DNA from: Syngnathus acus
Taxonomy: Eukaryota > Chordata > Actinopteri > Syngnathiformes > Syngnathidae
Direction of reading: 5' to 3'
Length of the DNA: 64,000 bases
Assembly (NCBI RefSeq): GCF_901709675.1
Contig: NC_051099.1
Coordinates: forward strand, 6,200,001 to 6,264,000
This document shows positions 36,801-45,752 of this stretch, one piece after another (the stretch's first letter is position 1; each line of letters opens with the position of its first letter). The notes below the pieces were generated by a model. It made no database searches, had not been told where the DNA came from, and worked only from the letters and a program-made list of their open reading frames with translations. The position numbers were made by a program, and so were the translations under genes.

Positions 36801-39800
36801 ATAACTCATCAAGCGATGACAAGTTGGCATTGATTTGGGCCAAAAGTATGTTCTTAGCGAGTCTTTTAAAAAGTAGAAAAGAAGGACAAGGTACCACAAA
36901 TTCATTTCATGATAAGTGACATCAGCTTCAGCTGGAAAATTACATATTACATGGCTAGATAAATATTGCAAATCAGTCCAAGTCAGTATAACCGATGAGA
37001 AAGCCAAACAAGTATCAAAACAAGAATGCAAAGCTGGAAAGGTGATAGTTTGACAGGTAAAACAGCAGAAAAGACTGATCAGACATTTTAAAGAGGAAAC
37101 ATTTATTAGACCAAGCAAGTTGTACGCACAGATGCCACCAAAACACAAAGACACTCTTGGTGTATGCCCTTGTAGGGTCGAAATGTGTTTCTTTTTATTA
37201 CATCATTATTCCCTTTCGTATTTTTTTTTCTTTAACCTCATATTACACTATTGACAAATATAAAGACACAAGGCAATTAATTACCCATTATTGGAAGAAA
37301 AAAGAAAATAGACTTGGTCTCGGGAAGACTTTTTACAAGAAGATAACGGGTATATGGTATTTTTATTATTCACCCAGACGGCATTTGGAGGATTAATCAC
37401 TGATGACAGACCTCAAAAGACATGGTTTTGTGCACGTTCTGTAGACTAAAAATAGTCCAGGACATTTCAAGATGACAAATTAAGATTTGAGGAGAAAGAA
37501 AGGGTCCAGGCCCAACCCCTCATTAGTTAAAGACAGATTAGAAGGGTAAAATGACTGTTGATCCAAAACCTGTTCATTAATATCATTTACAACTACAACA
37601 TATAAATACCGACTGTACATGTAAAGTCATGTAACAAAGTATCTCCCCTACACTATACAACACGGGAAGCAGAATTCTAGAGTCTCTAAATCATCCTGTT
37701 TATGACCCACATTGAAAATGATAACGACTATGATCTTGAAATAAGGTAAATCAACCCCGAATGAAACACAAAGTGTTGGGCTTCTTCCAGATTTGAGCTT
37801 AATTGTCCATCCCATGTCAAATCTCTCAAAAAATCCCAACCATGCTTACACAAGCCTCAAATCTAAAAGTAGGTCAGACACGAGTCACTACAGGGAAGGG
37901 AGCAGCCGTCTTCACTGCTACTAAATCCAACGTGTTAAAACCGGGATGTGTTAAGTGTAGCAGCAATTGAAATTGGGAGTGCTTAGTCAGCACTGCTGAA
38001 GTATTTGACATGTTTTGTCCAATGCGATCTCCACATTCTTGCTGACCATTTTACTAGCGAGTCAAAAAAAAAAAAAAAAAAGCCACAAACTAGAACTTAA
38101 TGAGTCGAGGGCTACAAAATCCCACATTTAAGACATTCCTTCCTAACAGCACTGCAATCACTGCTGTGCTGTCAGAAAATCCGACCTGGAGAGAAAAACA
38201 CGAGAAACAAACATGGGTGTCATTAAAAAAGCGACATAATCGGAATTTGGGTGCTTGTTGTTGTTTCACAGCCCACTCTCAATTCTCAGATGTACATCAT
38301 TGTTCGTTGTACTTGGAAGTACATTTATTCGAAAGACAAATTAGAGAACCGCGACTGCCTTCTCTGCAGTGCGAATTGGAGGGGAGTCAAAGTCCTCCAT
38401 TTAAAGAAGCTACGCAATTCAACTTTAGAAAATGGTCAGCAGTAATGTTTATCTGCGCATAGAAAGTGGGGTAAAACATACAAAACCGCTAATAAAGGTT
38501 GGGGGGGAGGAAAAAGCTACGGTAAATTGAAACATGACTGGTGGCTTATTCTGAGATCCGGATGCAGACGCTACCCACAGATTGCAATCATATTTGCCTC
38601 ACTAGCACATCAACACACTCTTTCCAGCTACTTTGTTTTCTTTTTTTCCCTACAGGAGACCTACAGGGAAAAGCCCCTTTGAGTTAAATGTTGGCTTCAG
38701 TTTCAACAGTATGAGCTCACACCGCTCCTGAGGGCTTGGCCTTGAATGCAGTTATTCCAACTAGTATGGTGAGAGATCTCACAAAACCTCAGTAGAACAA
38801 GGACTGCTGCTTGATTGGTACTAGTGAAAAGAGAATTACTTAGCCTTAAACCAAATTTGTCAGCACTCAATAAGTCTCTTCATTTTTAAATTTGCTGGGA
38901 TGTTCCTTACACTACTGATTGAGAAATAATGAATGATGGTAAGCATGACTGTTAAGTGTACAAAATGTTAAATCAAAAGATAGCATAAGTAGAGCATTGC
39001 TCTCAAGGTGGTGGAAGTCAAACGTCATTAGAAAACACAATATGCTTTTGTTGGCCAGTGCTCTTTTTGGTGGAGCTTTTTTTTGTAGAGCAGGCCCTTA
39101 AAAAAAAGAGAGTATTATGTCATAATAAAATTTATTGTTCATTATGTTGGCAAATACCAGAGGCTTAATGTCAAGCCCTAAAATGTTAAACTAATTAACA
39201 ATCAAAAAGGTCAATTGACATGCACCACAAATCACATCTTTCAAATGTGATTTGTGTCTACAAAATCTTGCATGAATCATTGTTGTTTTCAACGGTTTTT
39301 TTCCCCACAGTTATTTATAGGACAAAATTATGGGCACCATAAAAGCCTAAAATATAGTAGATATTCAAGTGGATTTTTACATCCTAAAATGAAGTTTTGA
39401 AAATAAAACTTCAACACAAACCAATGGAAAGGCAGCTTGATTAAGATAGGTTATATTTCACGTCATTAAACAAGGCCTGTCAAAAGAGAATGAAATGACC
39501 TGGACAAAGGAGAATATTCACAGGCATCTTCATTGAGTGAAATACTTTTAAAATTGTATATGTAGTAACCTAAAATTAAACACTAAAAACGATAATTTAC
39601 GAATCTGTGAGTGGTCGAAATTCAGAACAATGAAGGTGAAGCATTTCCGTTTTATTCTTGCCAACAATGCTCTCAAAAGCATGTTGTAAACGTTTAGATT
39701 TTATTTTTTTTTTAAACAGATGATTTAGAATAAACCAATCTGACGATTAAATTCAGACAGGCAAGATTTAAACTTCCTACTTCACCTTTGGAAGTATGTC

Positions 39801-42800
39801 ACATTTGCATCAGTTCAAAGTGCTGCACAGAACTTTGTCGTGTCGCAAATTAGCAACCCAGGCTAGCAGGCTTGAGTCTGTTACTCGGTTAAAATAATTT
39901 CACAGCATATAAACTTGTCTGTCACACATGAACAAGTTGGACTGTAAGGCAGTTCCTCCTTTAGGACATTTGGCTACAAGTATTTTGCTTCGGTTTATAT
40001 CAAAAAGATAAACATTTGAATAAATCTTAACGTAAAGAAAACAGCCCTATGTCTTTTCTATTAGAATGTGTATTTGATTTCCGGCGCTCTACTGCAGCTA
40101 CGTTTTGGCCGCGCGTGAAAAGACCGCAACTGACTCTTGATGGCATTGGAGCTGGTGCTTTTAGCGGCGGCTTTGCTTCTCGGACTTGCAGTCTTTCTCC
40201 CAAACCTGGGCTGTTTTACACACTCTACTTCCAGGTTTTTAGAACCATACCTATTTTCGGGGTCGTCCTCATCCCCTGCTGCCCAGGTGGGCCCAGCTTC
40301 ATCCTGATTGCCTGTAAATTTTTGAAGAAAAAAAAATATATATATATATATATATTACGATAACGAATGGGAGTGTGAATGCTTATCGGTCTATGTGTCC
40401 TGCAATGGACTAGCTCAAAGTCAGCGACGATATGCCTGCAAGCCTCGCGAGAATTTGAGTTTTTGTCACTTGTATCATATCGTTTAAGCACACTTGTAAC
40501 GCTGATTAACCATGTTATCCGATAACTAGAAACACTACCATGTTTTGCCAATGGTGAGTGGAACTGTGCGCATTGTCAGACTTACCAGAAAATGGATGAA
40601 AAGTTGCTGACTTCCCATCTTCTGTGATTGCTTTCATCTTATGATCATCGGCGTCACTCTCGGAGTCCTCGTCATCCTCGCTTGACGACGACGAGGTCAC
40701 AATTACTTCCTGGAGAGTGTGAGTCTTGTGCTTTCTGACCTCCGTTATACCCCGCTGTCGAGCACACCCTTCCGTTTCGCTCTTGACAAGATGCGACTTG
40801 CCGATGGGCCTGAGGGTCTTCGGGTGCTGCTTTTGATTCTGCAGGTCTTGATCGTCACTGGAGGAATCCGTGCCCAGTTCCCGTTGAATCTTCGCAATGG
40901 AGTCCGACTCGGACGAACGGTCCAGCAGTTTACGTTTGCGGCGAATCCTCTCGGGGGATATCGGGGTGTTCTTTGTGAGCCAGAGGAGACGCTTTTTGGC
41001 CATTTTGCCAGATGCTGGACTCTCGTCATCGTTGTCCTCGTCTTCAGCGTCACTTTGTTGATAGTCTGAGCTTTGAGTCATTGCTACTCGTTCAAGAAGC
41101 ACGGCAGGTATTTCATCGGAGTCAGAGTCATCTCTGGTCTGGCTTTGTTCTTTAGTGGTTTGGGCAGCCGCTGAGCTGGGCTGTGCCTCGTTTTCCGAAT
41201 CGCTCTCGCTGTCTGCTGTGGAGACAGCCGGTTTAGCCTTGACGTCGCTTGGACGACGCAATGGTGTGGTCTTGACACGGGGGGACCTCCGATTGCTCTG
41301 CTCCTCTTCGAGGTGGAGTAGTGTGCTTGGGTGGTCTACAGTCAATTTGCTGTCAGCAACAGCCATCTCTTCATTACCGGACACATCGTTTCCATTCATC
41401 TTCTCTTCAGCCATGTCTTTGGAAAGGAGCTGTGCATTTGAGCAGGGCTCCTGTGCTAGAGGTACTGCTCTAAGTTTGACCACTAGTTTTTTGGTCATTT
41501 TGAGACTACTTTGAGGAGACTGCACGTCTATCGTCCGCAGATTCTGCACGTGCTCACTCGTGCTCTCGCTGAGGACTTCCTTTTCCAGATGTTCATCAGA
41601 CAGCTTCGGCAAGTTATTCAAGCTTCCTTCACTGGAGATCTTTGCATCTGCTTCAGTGGCAGGTGGGGCCTCAACGTTATCGTTTAGTAACTCTTCCCAA
41701 CAGCTGGAAACGTCCAAGTCGCTGAATTCTTCTTTAATGCTTTCCTCGAGTGCCGCAAGAGACGCCCGCGTGGATTTCACCACTGACAAATATGACTTCA
41801 AATAGAGGCTTCGAACACCTTGCTTAACCTTTGTGGCGGTATGAATGAAATGAAGAAAGCTCGTGTTCACATTGTTTGCAGAGTCCACTAAATGTTTCAC
41901 CTTAGCGGTCATATCCTTGGAGACATTTAAAGTGTTGTAGTTGAACACAACAGTACCATCCATACCACTATGATCCCGTTTAGGAAAGGGGGGGATTTGA
42001 GGTAGAGGCAGGTCCCCATATACTTCCGATTTCCCTGGCTCGGCTCGGTTTCTCTTGCGGTGTTGTTGCCACAGAGGCTCCATGTTCTCCAAGACGTTGT
42101 CGCAGGTCATCACAAGGCCAAAAAGGGGCTCAGGGTTACACACATAGCAGTACCACTCACTTGCCAAGATGCTAGAGAGCTCTTTTCGCCCCAAATTTCT
42201 CAGGATGCACTTCTTGCAAAAGGCATTACTGCAGAAATCACAGCAGATAAGGTTGCCCCCTTCTGCACACCAACTATATGAGAAATAACAAAAGATCAGA
42301 AGGTCAATTTTAAACATAACACACAAAATAAAGTGTTTGGTTTCCCATTTGAATCTTACCGACACTGGTCATCCATTCCATTTCCATCTTTGCTGATGTC
42401 GTCACTCGAGTAATATTTGGAGCATGACTGTTAAACCAAGACATTAGATAAAAAATTATTTATGTAGTCTTGCAACATTTGGAGCTCTTTAAAAACTCCT
42501 GAATCCGGATGGACATGGTAAGATATAAAGGAAGCGCAAAAAATAAAATTAATTCCTGACTCACTTTGCAAATAAGCACTTTGAGAACTGGGTGGCGAAT
42601 AAGAGAATCTCTCTGGAAGTGGTTTACTTGACGACCACAAGCAGTGCAACTGACAATTTCCAAATGATCAACCCCTGTAAAAGGTAACAACATTGTTAGC
42701 TACAAAGATGCGTTCCCATAGCTTGCGACATTTGTTGCAATTTTGTTCACCAGCACTTGAGTGACCTCCACGTCTTCTTGAAAATTCTTTCCGGAACACG

Positions 42801-44619
42801 TTACTTTTACGGCTGCGGAACTCAGGACCCCTGAAGTCATCTCTGCCGTTATCTACGGGTTCAGGTCTGACCAAAACAGTGCCTGGACAAATCATTGCAA
42901 TCATTACATTGTAACATCAGATTAGATATGACAGAACTTTACATTGGTCATAACTGAAGTGTCATTGGATTTTACAGGTAGAACTTACAACAAACTGCGT
43001 TGAATTGAAAACTAGTGTGTCTTTAAGTAATGTGGCAAAAATAAAACGTACCTTTTGGAAGGCAAGTGGTATCTGGGTAACCATTTGCACTAAAGGGGAA
43101 ATCTACATTGTCACTGTCATTTGAGTCAGCAGACTCATCCAAGCCTGAATGCTTTATAACAACAGAAGGTTTCCTGAAATGATATTGGGGGAAAAATGTA
43201 AGTATTTTACATCAAAACCCTGTTCCTCTTATTTTTGTCATGCGCTGAGCATGTAGTTCTTCTAAAATCACCTTCTGGAGAATTTTGAGTCCACCAGTGC
43301 CTGCGAAGAGAATGACACTTTTATGTTGCAGTTGTAATTATTGCGTGGTAATTTGCATTTTGCCACAATTAATAACCAATAGTAGTGACCAATAATTAAC
43401 AACATTCATTAGATGTGCATTGCATTGGTTCACCTGCTTGAGACAAAACACTTAAAAAAAAAAACAATTGACTTTATTTTGTTTTAAGAAAGGATGGTAC
43501 ATTTTTAATTGTTTTTTTTACACTTTCTGTATATTGACCTTTTATTGGTATCCATGTGAACTGTTTTGTACATTGAAAAAAAAAAAAAATTCTATTTCAA
43601 TACATTTAATGTGAATTGCTTAACCAGTTACTACTGCAGGTTCCATTACCTCCATCACAGAGGGGGCTGCTGATTTTTCCACTGAACGATTTCTGTTTGT
43701 AACATCTGCAAATGTAGGACATAAAATGTCAACAAACTTTTTGAACAATGTTAAGCAATGATAAATGGGTCGTGTTGTTACCATGAGATTCAGGTGTGTC
43801 ATTGCTGTCCTCGTGTGTAGAATGGGCCAGGTATTCGTGCAGCTTGGTGATCAATACATTCATTTTGCTTGTCGTAGCACTGCAGACAAGAGAAAGGCGT
43901 TATCTATACGTCTGTTTGAAGACTAAATGCCCAAATATCATGCTGTCAATAAAGTTAAACATTATAAAATGTGTACACGTTTAGCTAACTGTTTTGTTTT
44001 GTTTTTTAAATGAGTCACTAATGTTGCGTTTTGTTTAAGACGTCCGTCGTCGAGCAAGGAAAACAAAGATGTGGAGTAATAGTTATTTGCAAGGTCTTGG
44101 GTTGTTTTAAGGCAGTCAGTACACAATGCATTTCAGCAGATGAAACAACAACCTCATGGTTCCGGTCAGAAGCCAAGCAGGAATAAGGAAGAGAAGAAGA
44201 GCGAGGAGAAAAGAAGGAAAAACATATCCTCATAAGGCAGACATTTGTTCTGTTATCTTCTGAAGGTCCTGTTGTCTACGGAATGTTTTGTATCTATGTG
44301 TCATGAAGTTACTGAGCTGTGCCTTATGAGTAAAGGTGAATTACCAGCAGCTCTGTGTCCTCTGTGCGCTGATTGAGCAACTACGGTTCTATAAATCAAT
44401 GAGTATTTACACATCGATTGGTATGATAAAGTATACAAGTTGGTATAAACTGAAGAGTATGCACACATTGCTGTTGCTCCCTCTTCACTAGCAATATTCG
44501 GAAAGGAGCGTTTTTCACGTCAGACTGACTGCTAGCATTTGTAGCTAAATTAGCAGGTCGCTATTCGCCGTTCCTGTTAAAAAGTACAACGGAGTGGTGT
44601 CTCCTATTTACCTCAACAT
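21866..44619 (-). CDS. atrx: ATRX chromatin remodeller (SNF2 ATPase with ADD domain)
   Basis: 34 coding exons in gene order: 44612-44619, 43782-43879, 43650-43705, 43272-43300, 43052-43173, 42751-42882, 42565-42674, 42360-42427, 40586-42273, 40251-40311, 36714-36862, 36417-36587, 36237-36336, 26596-26695, 26336-26521, 26139-26271, 25688-25797, 25437-25580, 25184-25361, 24982-25119, 24675-24850, 24477-24594, 24272-24408, 24158-24201, 24016-24083, 23824-23941, 23650-23738, 23411-23516, 23151-23328, 22865-23056, 22649-22786, 22329-22565, 22035-22163, 21866-21967. Sum 5,613 nt, 1,870 codons, every phase consistent. ATRX with DAXX deposits histone H3.3 in heterochromatin. The ADD zinc fingers span exons 6-9 (C-T-A-C-G; C-D-F-C; C-Y-V-C). 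Exon 9 encodes the acidic disordered region. Exons 10-11 hold the likely DAXX-binding helix near [13 protein letters not shown]. ATPase motifs: G-L-G-K-T (exon 17), D-E-G-H (exon 20), R-L-D-G-S-T (exon 28), Y-R-F-G-Q (exon 29). Confidence 0.95.
26795..26880 (-). repeat. Inverted copy of element-internal DNA at the left edge of the retroelement
   Basis: About 85 bp here are nearly the reverse complement of 28347-28434 (which overlaps the start of the integrase remnant), with mismatches mainly at the edges. The copy sits immediately left of the left LTR, where host intron or target duplication would be expected, and shows that this junction was rearranged. Confidence 0.75.
26887..28202 (+). repeat. 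5' LTR, central part replaced by another repeat
   Basis: Its first roughly 309 bp match 34648 to about 34948, and its last roughly 105 bp match 36128-36232. The approximately 1.18 kb between these in the right LTR (including the TATA box) is missing here, and about 0.9 kb of unrelated repeat (27196-28095) sits in its place. The left part contains an imperfect internal duplication of about 150 bp (two copies around TTTGCTTGGCTAAAATATAT and TTTGCTTGGCTGAAATATAT). Without the central part it is unlikely to work as the original promoter. Confidence 0.85.
27196..28095. mobile_element. Composite AT-rich repeat inserted in the 5' LTR
   Basis: The unit is bounded by TTACCGTTTTTTTCCGTGTA at the left and its approximate complement (ATACATGGGAAAAAACGGTAA) at the right, with internal repeats of the motif GCGCATTATACATGGG and GTGCGTATTATACATGGG. 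It contains a fragment (27868-27936) matching, in reverse, the ends of the repeat at 32275-32505. Small open frames inside have no protein features. Confidence 0.6.
28401..28646 (+). pseudogene. Pol relic: integrase C-terminal domain
   Basis: A frame ending at TAA 28644-28646 reads through a small beta-barrel-like integrase C-terminal segment. Recognisable pieces are [10 protein letters not shown], then [13 protein letters not shown], then V-E-Q-L-K-P-L. This matches the SH3-like or GPY-type tail that ends integrases of retroviruses and Gypsy-type elements. The zinc finger and catalytic D,D-35-E core are absent. DNA between the left LTR end and this point (28203-28400) is short and not recognisable, so one large deletion removed gag and most of pol. 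ORF1 starts 12 bp after the stop. Confidence 0.7.
28659..30038 (+). CDS. Retroelement ORF1, intact 459-codon protein of unknown function
   Basis: Uninterrupted ATG-to-TAA frame starting 12 bp after the integrase stop, the position of env or an accessory gene. It has no signal peptide and no clear membrane segment. Four Cys pairs, C-V-I-C (about 62-65), C-H-R-C (about 113-116), C-T-C (about 146-148) and C-P-M-C (about 158-161), suggest a zinc-binding N-terminal half. The middle is Trp/Pro/Gly-rich and globular-looking. The last 80 residues are Glu/Arg-rich with a twofold internal repeat around E-Q-V-L-F-P-L and E-Q-V-L-I-P-L. Its GC content is above the flanks. The TAA directly precedes the ATG of the next frame. 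I recognise no family; an accessory or regulatory protein is a guess. It could also be a captured host gene. Confidence 0.75.
   Translation: MATDYGAFPAFVRLAAHKGAVIVRRTPNGIQTGRALDLVKLAKRGGTPVGPEHFRWTWVDEACVICLTPNLLPTRWSGVGFTMPPILTTDVRDLEFAQMNEDKLPVKVLDAMVCHRCRITILPRMVVFSQWETGPTTDARARQIATCTCVWDGGVLTYCPMCLSRMATEKLLKVGEAEGWQITKAMTPLATLYPVLGGAAWPAYDHKQDMKNFYAALGYCWPWPRPAGRPALGRYTDKADPMALFVRASIIPVGGRVGLGDLLDGPWKPMTWARAIAQIVAYKYAPLVAVGAAPTETNPAVSNMYCYRSVLDTSNKGFQYVIKRGIFCLAPGNKVGSGLLVNEGEAALVGITVKMAIIPYEGIYSLGVKLEATRLSHFSARVRAILRDPRQAREEQVLFPLNNEREEREQVLIPLCEARGEQEATAAAGGPQETVEEINDLDLPERSEREKGPEQELGL
30095..31625. mobile_element. Inserted repeat element carrying a minisatellite
   Basis: The insert is flanked by GTGTGAAGGCGAA (30165-30177, with a second copy near 30119) and the inverted TTCGCCTTCACACG-like sequence near 31577-31590, probably terminal inverted repeats of a DNA transposon. 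It disrupts the envelope-like frame. No transposase is present. The class is uncertain, as no clean target duplication was found. Confidence 0.5.
30181..31590 (+). repeat. Minisatellite array of 143/136-bp units
   Basis: Units beginning ACTTACCAAAAATTCC start at 30181, 30324, 30467, 30610, 30746, 30889, 31025, 31168, 31311 and 31454. Spacing is 143 bp except for two 136-bp units that lack seven bases around CTGTTCAT. Units are very similar, with scattered substitutions, and the last copy decays. The content is A/T/C-rich on + with few G's. Confidence 0.93.
32140..32505 (+). repeat. Fish repeat with SINE-like body, inserted in the envelope-like frame
   Basis: The sequence starts with TTACCGTTTTTTTTCCATGT and the ATAATACGCACCC motif, passes a T-run, and continues with a body around GTCCCAATGATCGTCACAC and GGGTCCCATTTTTATAGTCT. 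Its ends match, in reverse, the insertion in the 5' LTR at 27868-28095. The body is recalled as a common dispersed teleost repeat; I cannot name the family. Confidence 0.6.
32690..32965 (+). repeat. Second fragment related to the 5'-LTR insertion
   Basis: Bases 32800-32945, including TTGATTTCTCCGACTGCCC and TTGTACCATGATTTTCTTC, are approximately the reverse complement of segments at 27330-27350 and 27765-27835. Together with 32140-32505 this indicates a decayed antisense copy of the same composite repeat, split by retroelement-like DNA. The first part (32690-32760) is a simple AT-rich tract. Confidence 0.5.
33308..34330 (+). CDS. Retroelement ORF2, intact 340-codon Cys-rich protein with acidic tail
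   Basis: Uninterrupted ATG-to-TAG frame between the envelope relic and the right LTR, the place of accessory genes in complex retroviruses. Residues 1 to about 215 are Cys-rich with C-I-L-C, C-G-R-C and C-R-V-P-C-R-D-C pairs and many Trp/His, suggesting metal binding. Residues about 216-285 are Pro-rich then strongly acidic (D/E runs). Near the C terminus I-V-N-I-S-D-D-E resembles a SUMO-interaction motif. Cys-rich domain plus acidic region is the layout of a transcriptional activator, but that role is inference. A splice-acceptor-like TTCCATGTGTTCCAG ends at 33337, so the natural protein may be spliced and start elsewhere. I recognise no family. Confidence 0.7.
   Translation: MLHLCFHVFQIVHRVADALKCILCGLTHMKLAWVVGKAYVGNCCYPACFNVAWLVPDSIYVKEGEQYSLDHLGWEGYADLMSTAILLETSRGPVSACTVLLEEAGDAHGTIWPLTHMTWRQQNGARCVTSHSQCGRCLTVSPAHRLLPADFYTNPHTGYGSLQGVEQPNGAPVGLVRPARRNRCFGHWSLDGTFVECRVPCRDCLGRQAPGGIRQRDNSGYGDDSPPNSPAGPPRGASPLDVDAAPSEPEDDVEAREGRGGEADDENEETDADGVAAGNSTPPVLRSALEVHADDDDDSDRLSRLISALAEIARQGDAAVACPTSTTAEIVNISDDEMTD
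34331..34647 (+). other. Short untranslated stretch between ORF2 and the 3' LTR
   Basis: About 317 bp, AT-rich, with two similar segments (around 34458-34500 and 34524-34570, sharing AATAAATTGGCRAAGCTGA) that form an imperfect duplication. The last 20 bases before the LTR end in a T-run rather than a clear polypurine tract. No gene was seen. Confidence 0.4.
34648..36232 (+). repeat. 3' LTR, full length (1,585 bp)
   Basis: Begins TGGGTCACGC and ends GCGTTTGACA. A TATA box candidate (TATAAAAA, 35184-35191) precedes a GC-richer segment that probably holds the transcription start. AATAAA candidates lie near 35680 and at about 36212, the latter just before the LTR end. The terminal base is 4 nt into the atrx intron, next to the exon 13 splice donor. 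Confidence 0.88.
35184..35191 (+). promoter_or_regulatory. TATA box of the retroelement LTR
   Basis: The TATAAAAA is in a GC-richer context of the intact right LTR. The equivalent region is deleted from the left LTR. Any transcript from it would run antisense to atrx, towards exon 13. Confidence 0.45.
36863..40250 (-). other. atrx intron 11-10, no gene seen
   Basis: A 3.4-kb intron with ordinary AT-rich sequence and short homopolymers. No conserved-looking frame, RNA gene or defined transposon could be recognised. A (TA)n tract at about 40337-40355 lies in the next intron. Confidence 0.4.
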
Positions 44620-45557
44620 GTCTGCGACATTTGGATCAATCGTCAACGTCCTTGGTTTTAAGCATACATAAAACGGGAAGGGTGCTCTTATTTTGAGGAC
44701 ACATCGTACGCCAATAAAAGAAAAAAAACGGGCATTTCCCCGTTCGTTTTGGAATAGCGAATTTGCTTGCTAAGGGTTTTACTACTTTACGCCCCCTGTT
44801 GGTTTGGCGTAAAAGTCAGCGCAAATAAAATTGGACAGGAAATAAAGTTTGAACTAATAATTGCGTTGTCTTACAAGTCATTAGTTTATGGTAACGCACA
44901 TCTATGTATGTAAGTGATCCACTGAGTTTTTGTTATATTGCAGGAAAGTGATTTAAATATGATGGCTAATAAATTACATTCACTTTTCTAAATTGTCTAA
45001 AAATACCATAGTTTTAACCATTATTAATTTACACGGTTTCGTAACATTTGTAACAGTGCTAGGGGAAATCATGGACAAGAGTAACTTGAAAAATAAGGGA
45101 AAAAATGAATTAGGGAATCTCTTCAGCGATCTGCAATACCCATTTTAAATTACCGAAATAACAAACGAGACACCAAAACAACAAACAAATCAGTGAATCA
45201 TAACAAAAACTGGAAACATGGGTCACTAACAAAAAAAATAGGGAAAATGTATACTTTAGGTGAATACAACTGAGATTTATTGTTTTAAAAGGAAATATTG
45301 CATCACTAACATGAAAGAGTCCAATTGTTTGTGACGTCATCTACTTTAAAGCGGTCAATAGACACTTTACGTACATTAAAGAAACAAAGAGCCCGTTCAT
45401 TCACATTTGGGATAAGATTTTAAGAGTATCACTTCACTTCCCCACGCGACAAAGGTAAATAGGGTAATTAGCCTCGTTAGCTTAACAATAATCACCGAGA
45501 ATTCAACGAGCACTCACACTTAGTTCTATTATAGAGAGCCTGCCAAGGATTACGATC
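44620..45557. promoter_or_regulatory. Divergent promoter region of atrx and the plastin gene
   Basis: About 0.94 kb separates the atrx ATG (44619, minus) from the first exon of the plastin gene. The plastin side (45.54-45.9 kb) is GC- and CpG-rich, like a housekeeping promoter. No TATA box stands out. Confidence 0.4.
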
Positions 45558-45752
45558 ATGTCGGCCTTTACGAAAATGAGCGAGTCGGTAAATAGCCGAT
45601 CGCCGCCACAGCATCCTCCATTCAGCAATCCAGCGGGCGGTGACGCCACAGCAGGGCGGGACAAGAATTCCAACTACGGGCTACTTTGCACTCGACGTGG
45701 AGAAGACAGCACTGCGAGCTGGACGAAGTCTGGAATTTCAGGCGAACCGAGA
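45558..45752 (+). other. Putative first exon of the plastin gene, open in frame
   Basis: CpG-rich segment ending in a good donor (CCGAGA then GTGAGT at 45753). An ATG at 45558 opens 65 codons to the donor without a stop, and the phase continues into the next exon at 49077. It is Ser/Pro/Gly-rich with no domain. It is most easily read as 5' UTR, since plastins normally start near the EF-hands. Confidence 0.45.

Noticed and set aside
40719-41514. Plus-strand open frames over the large atrx exon
   Set aside because: They are complements of the acidic/Ser-rich atrx coding sequence.
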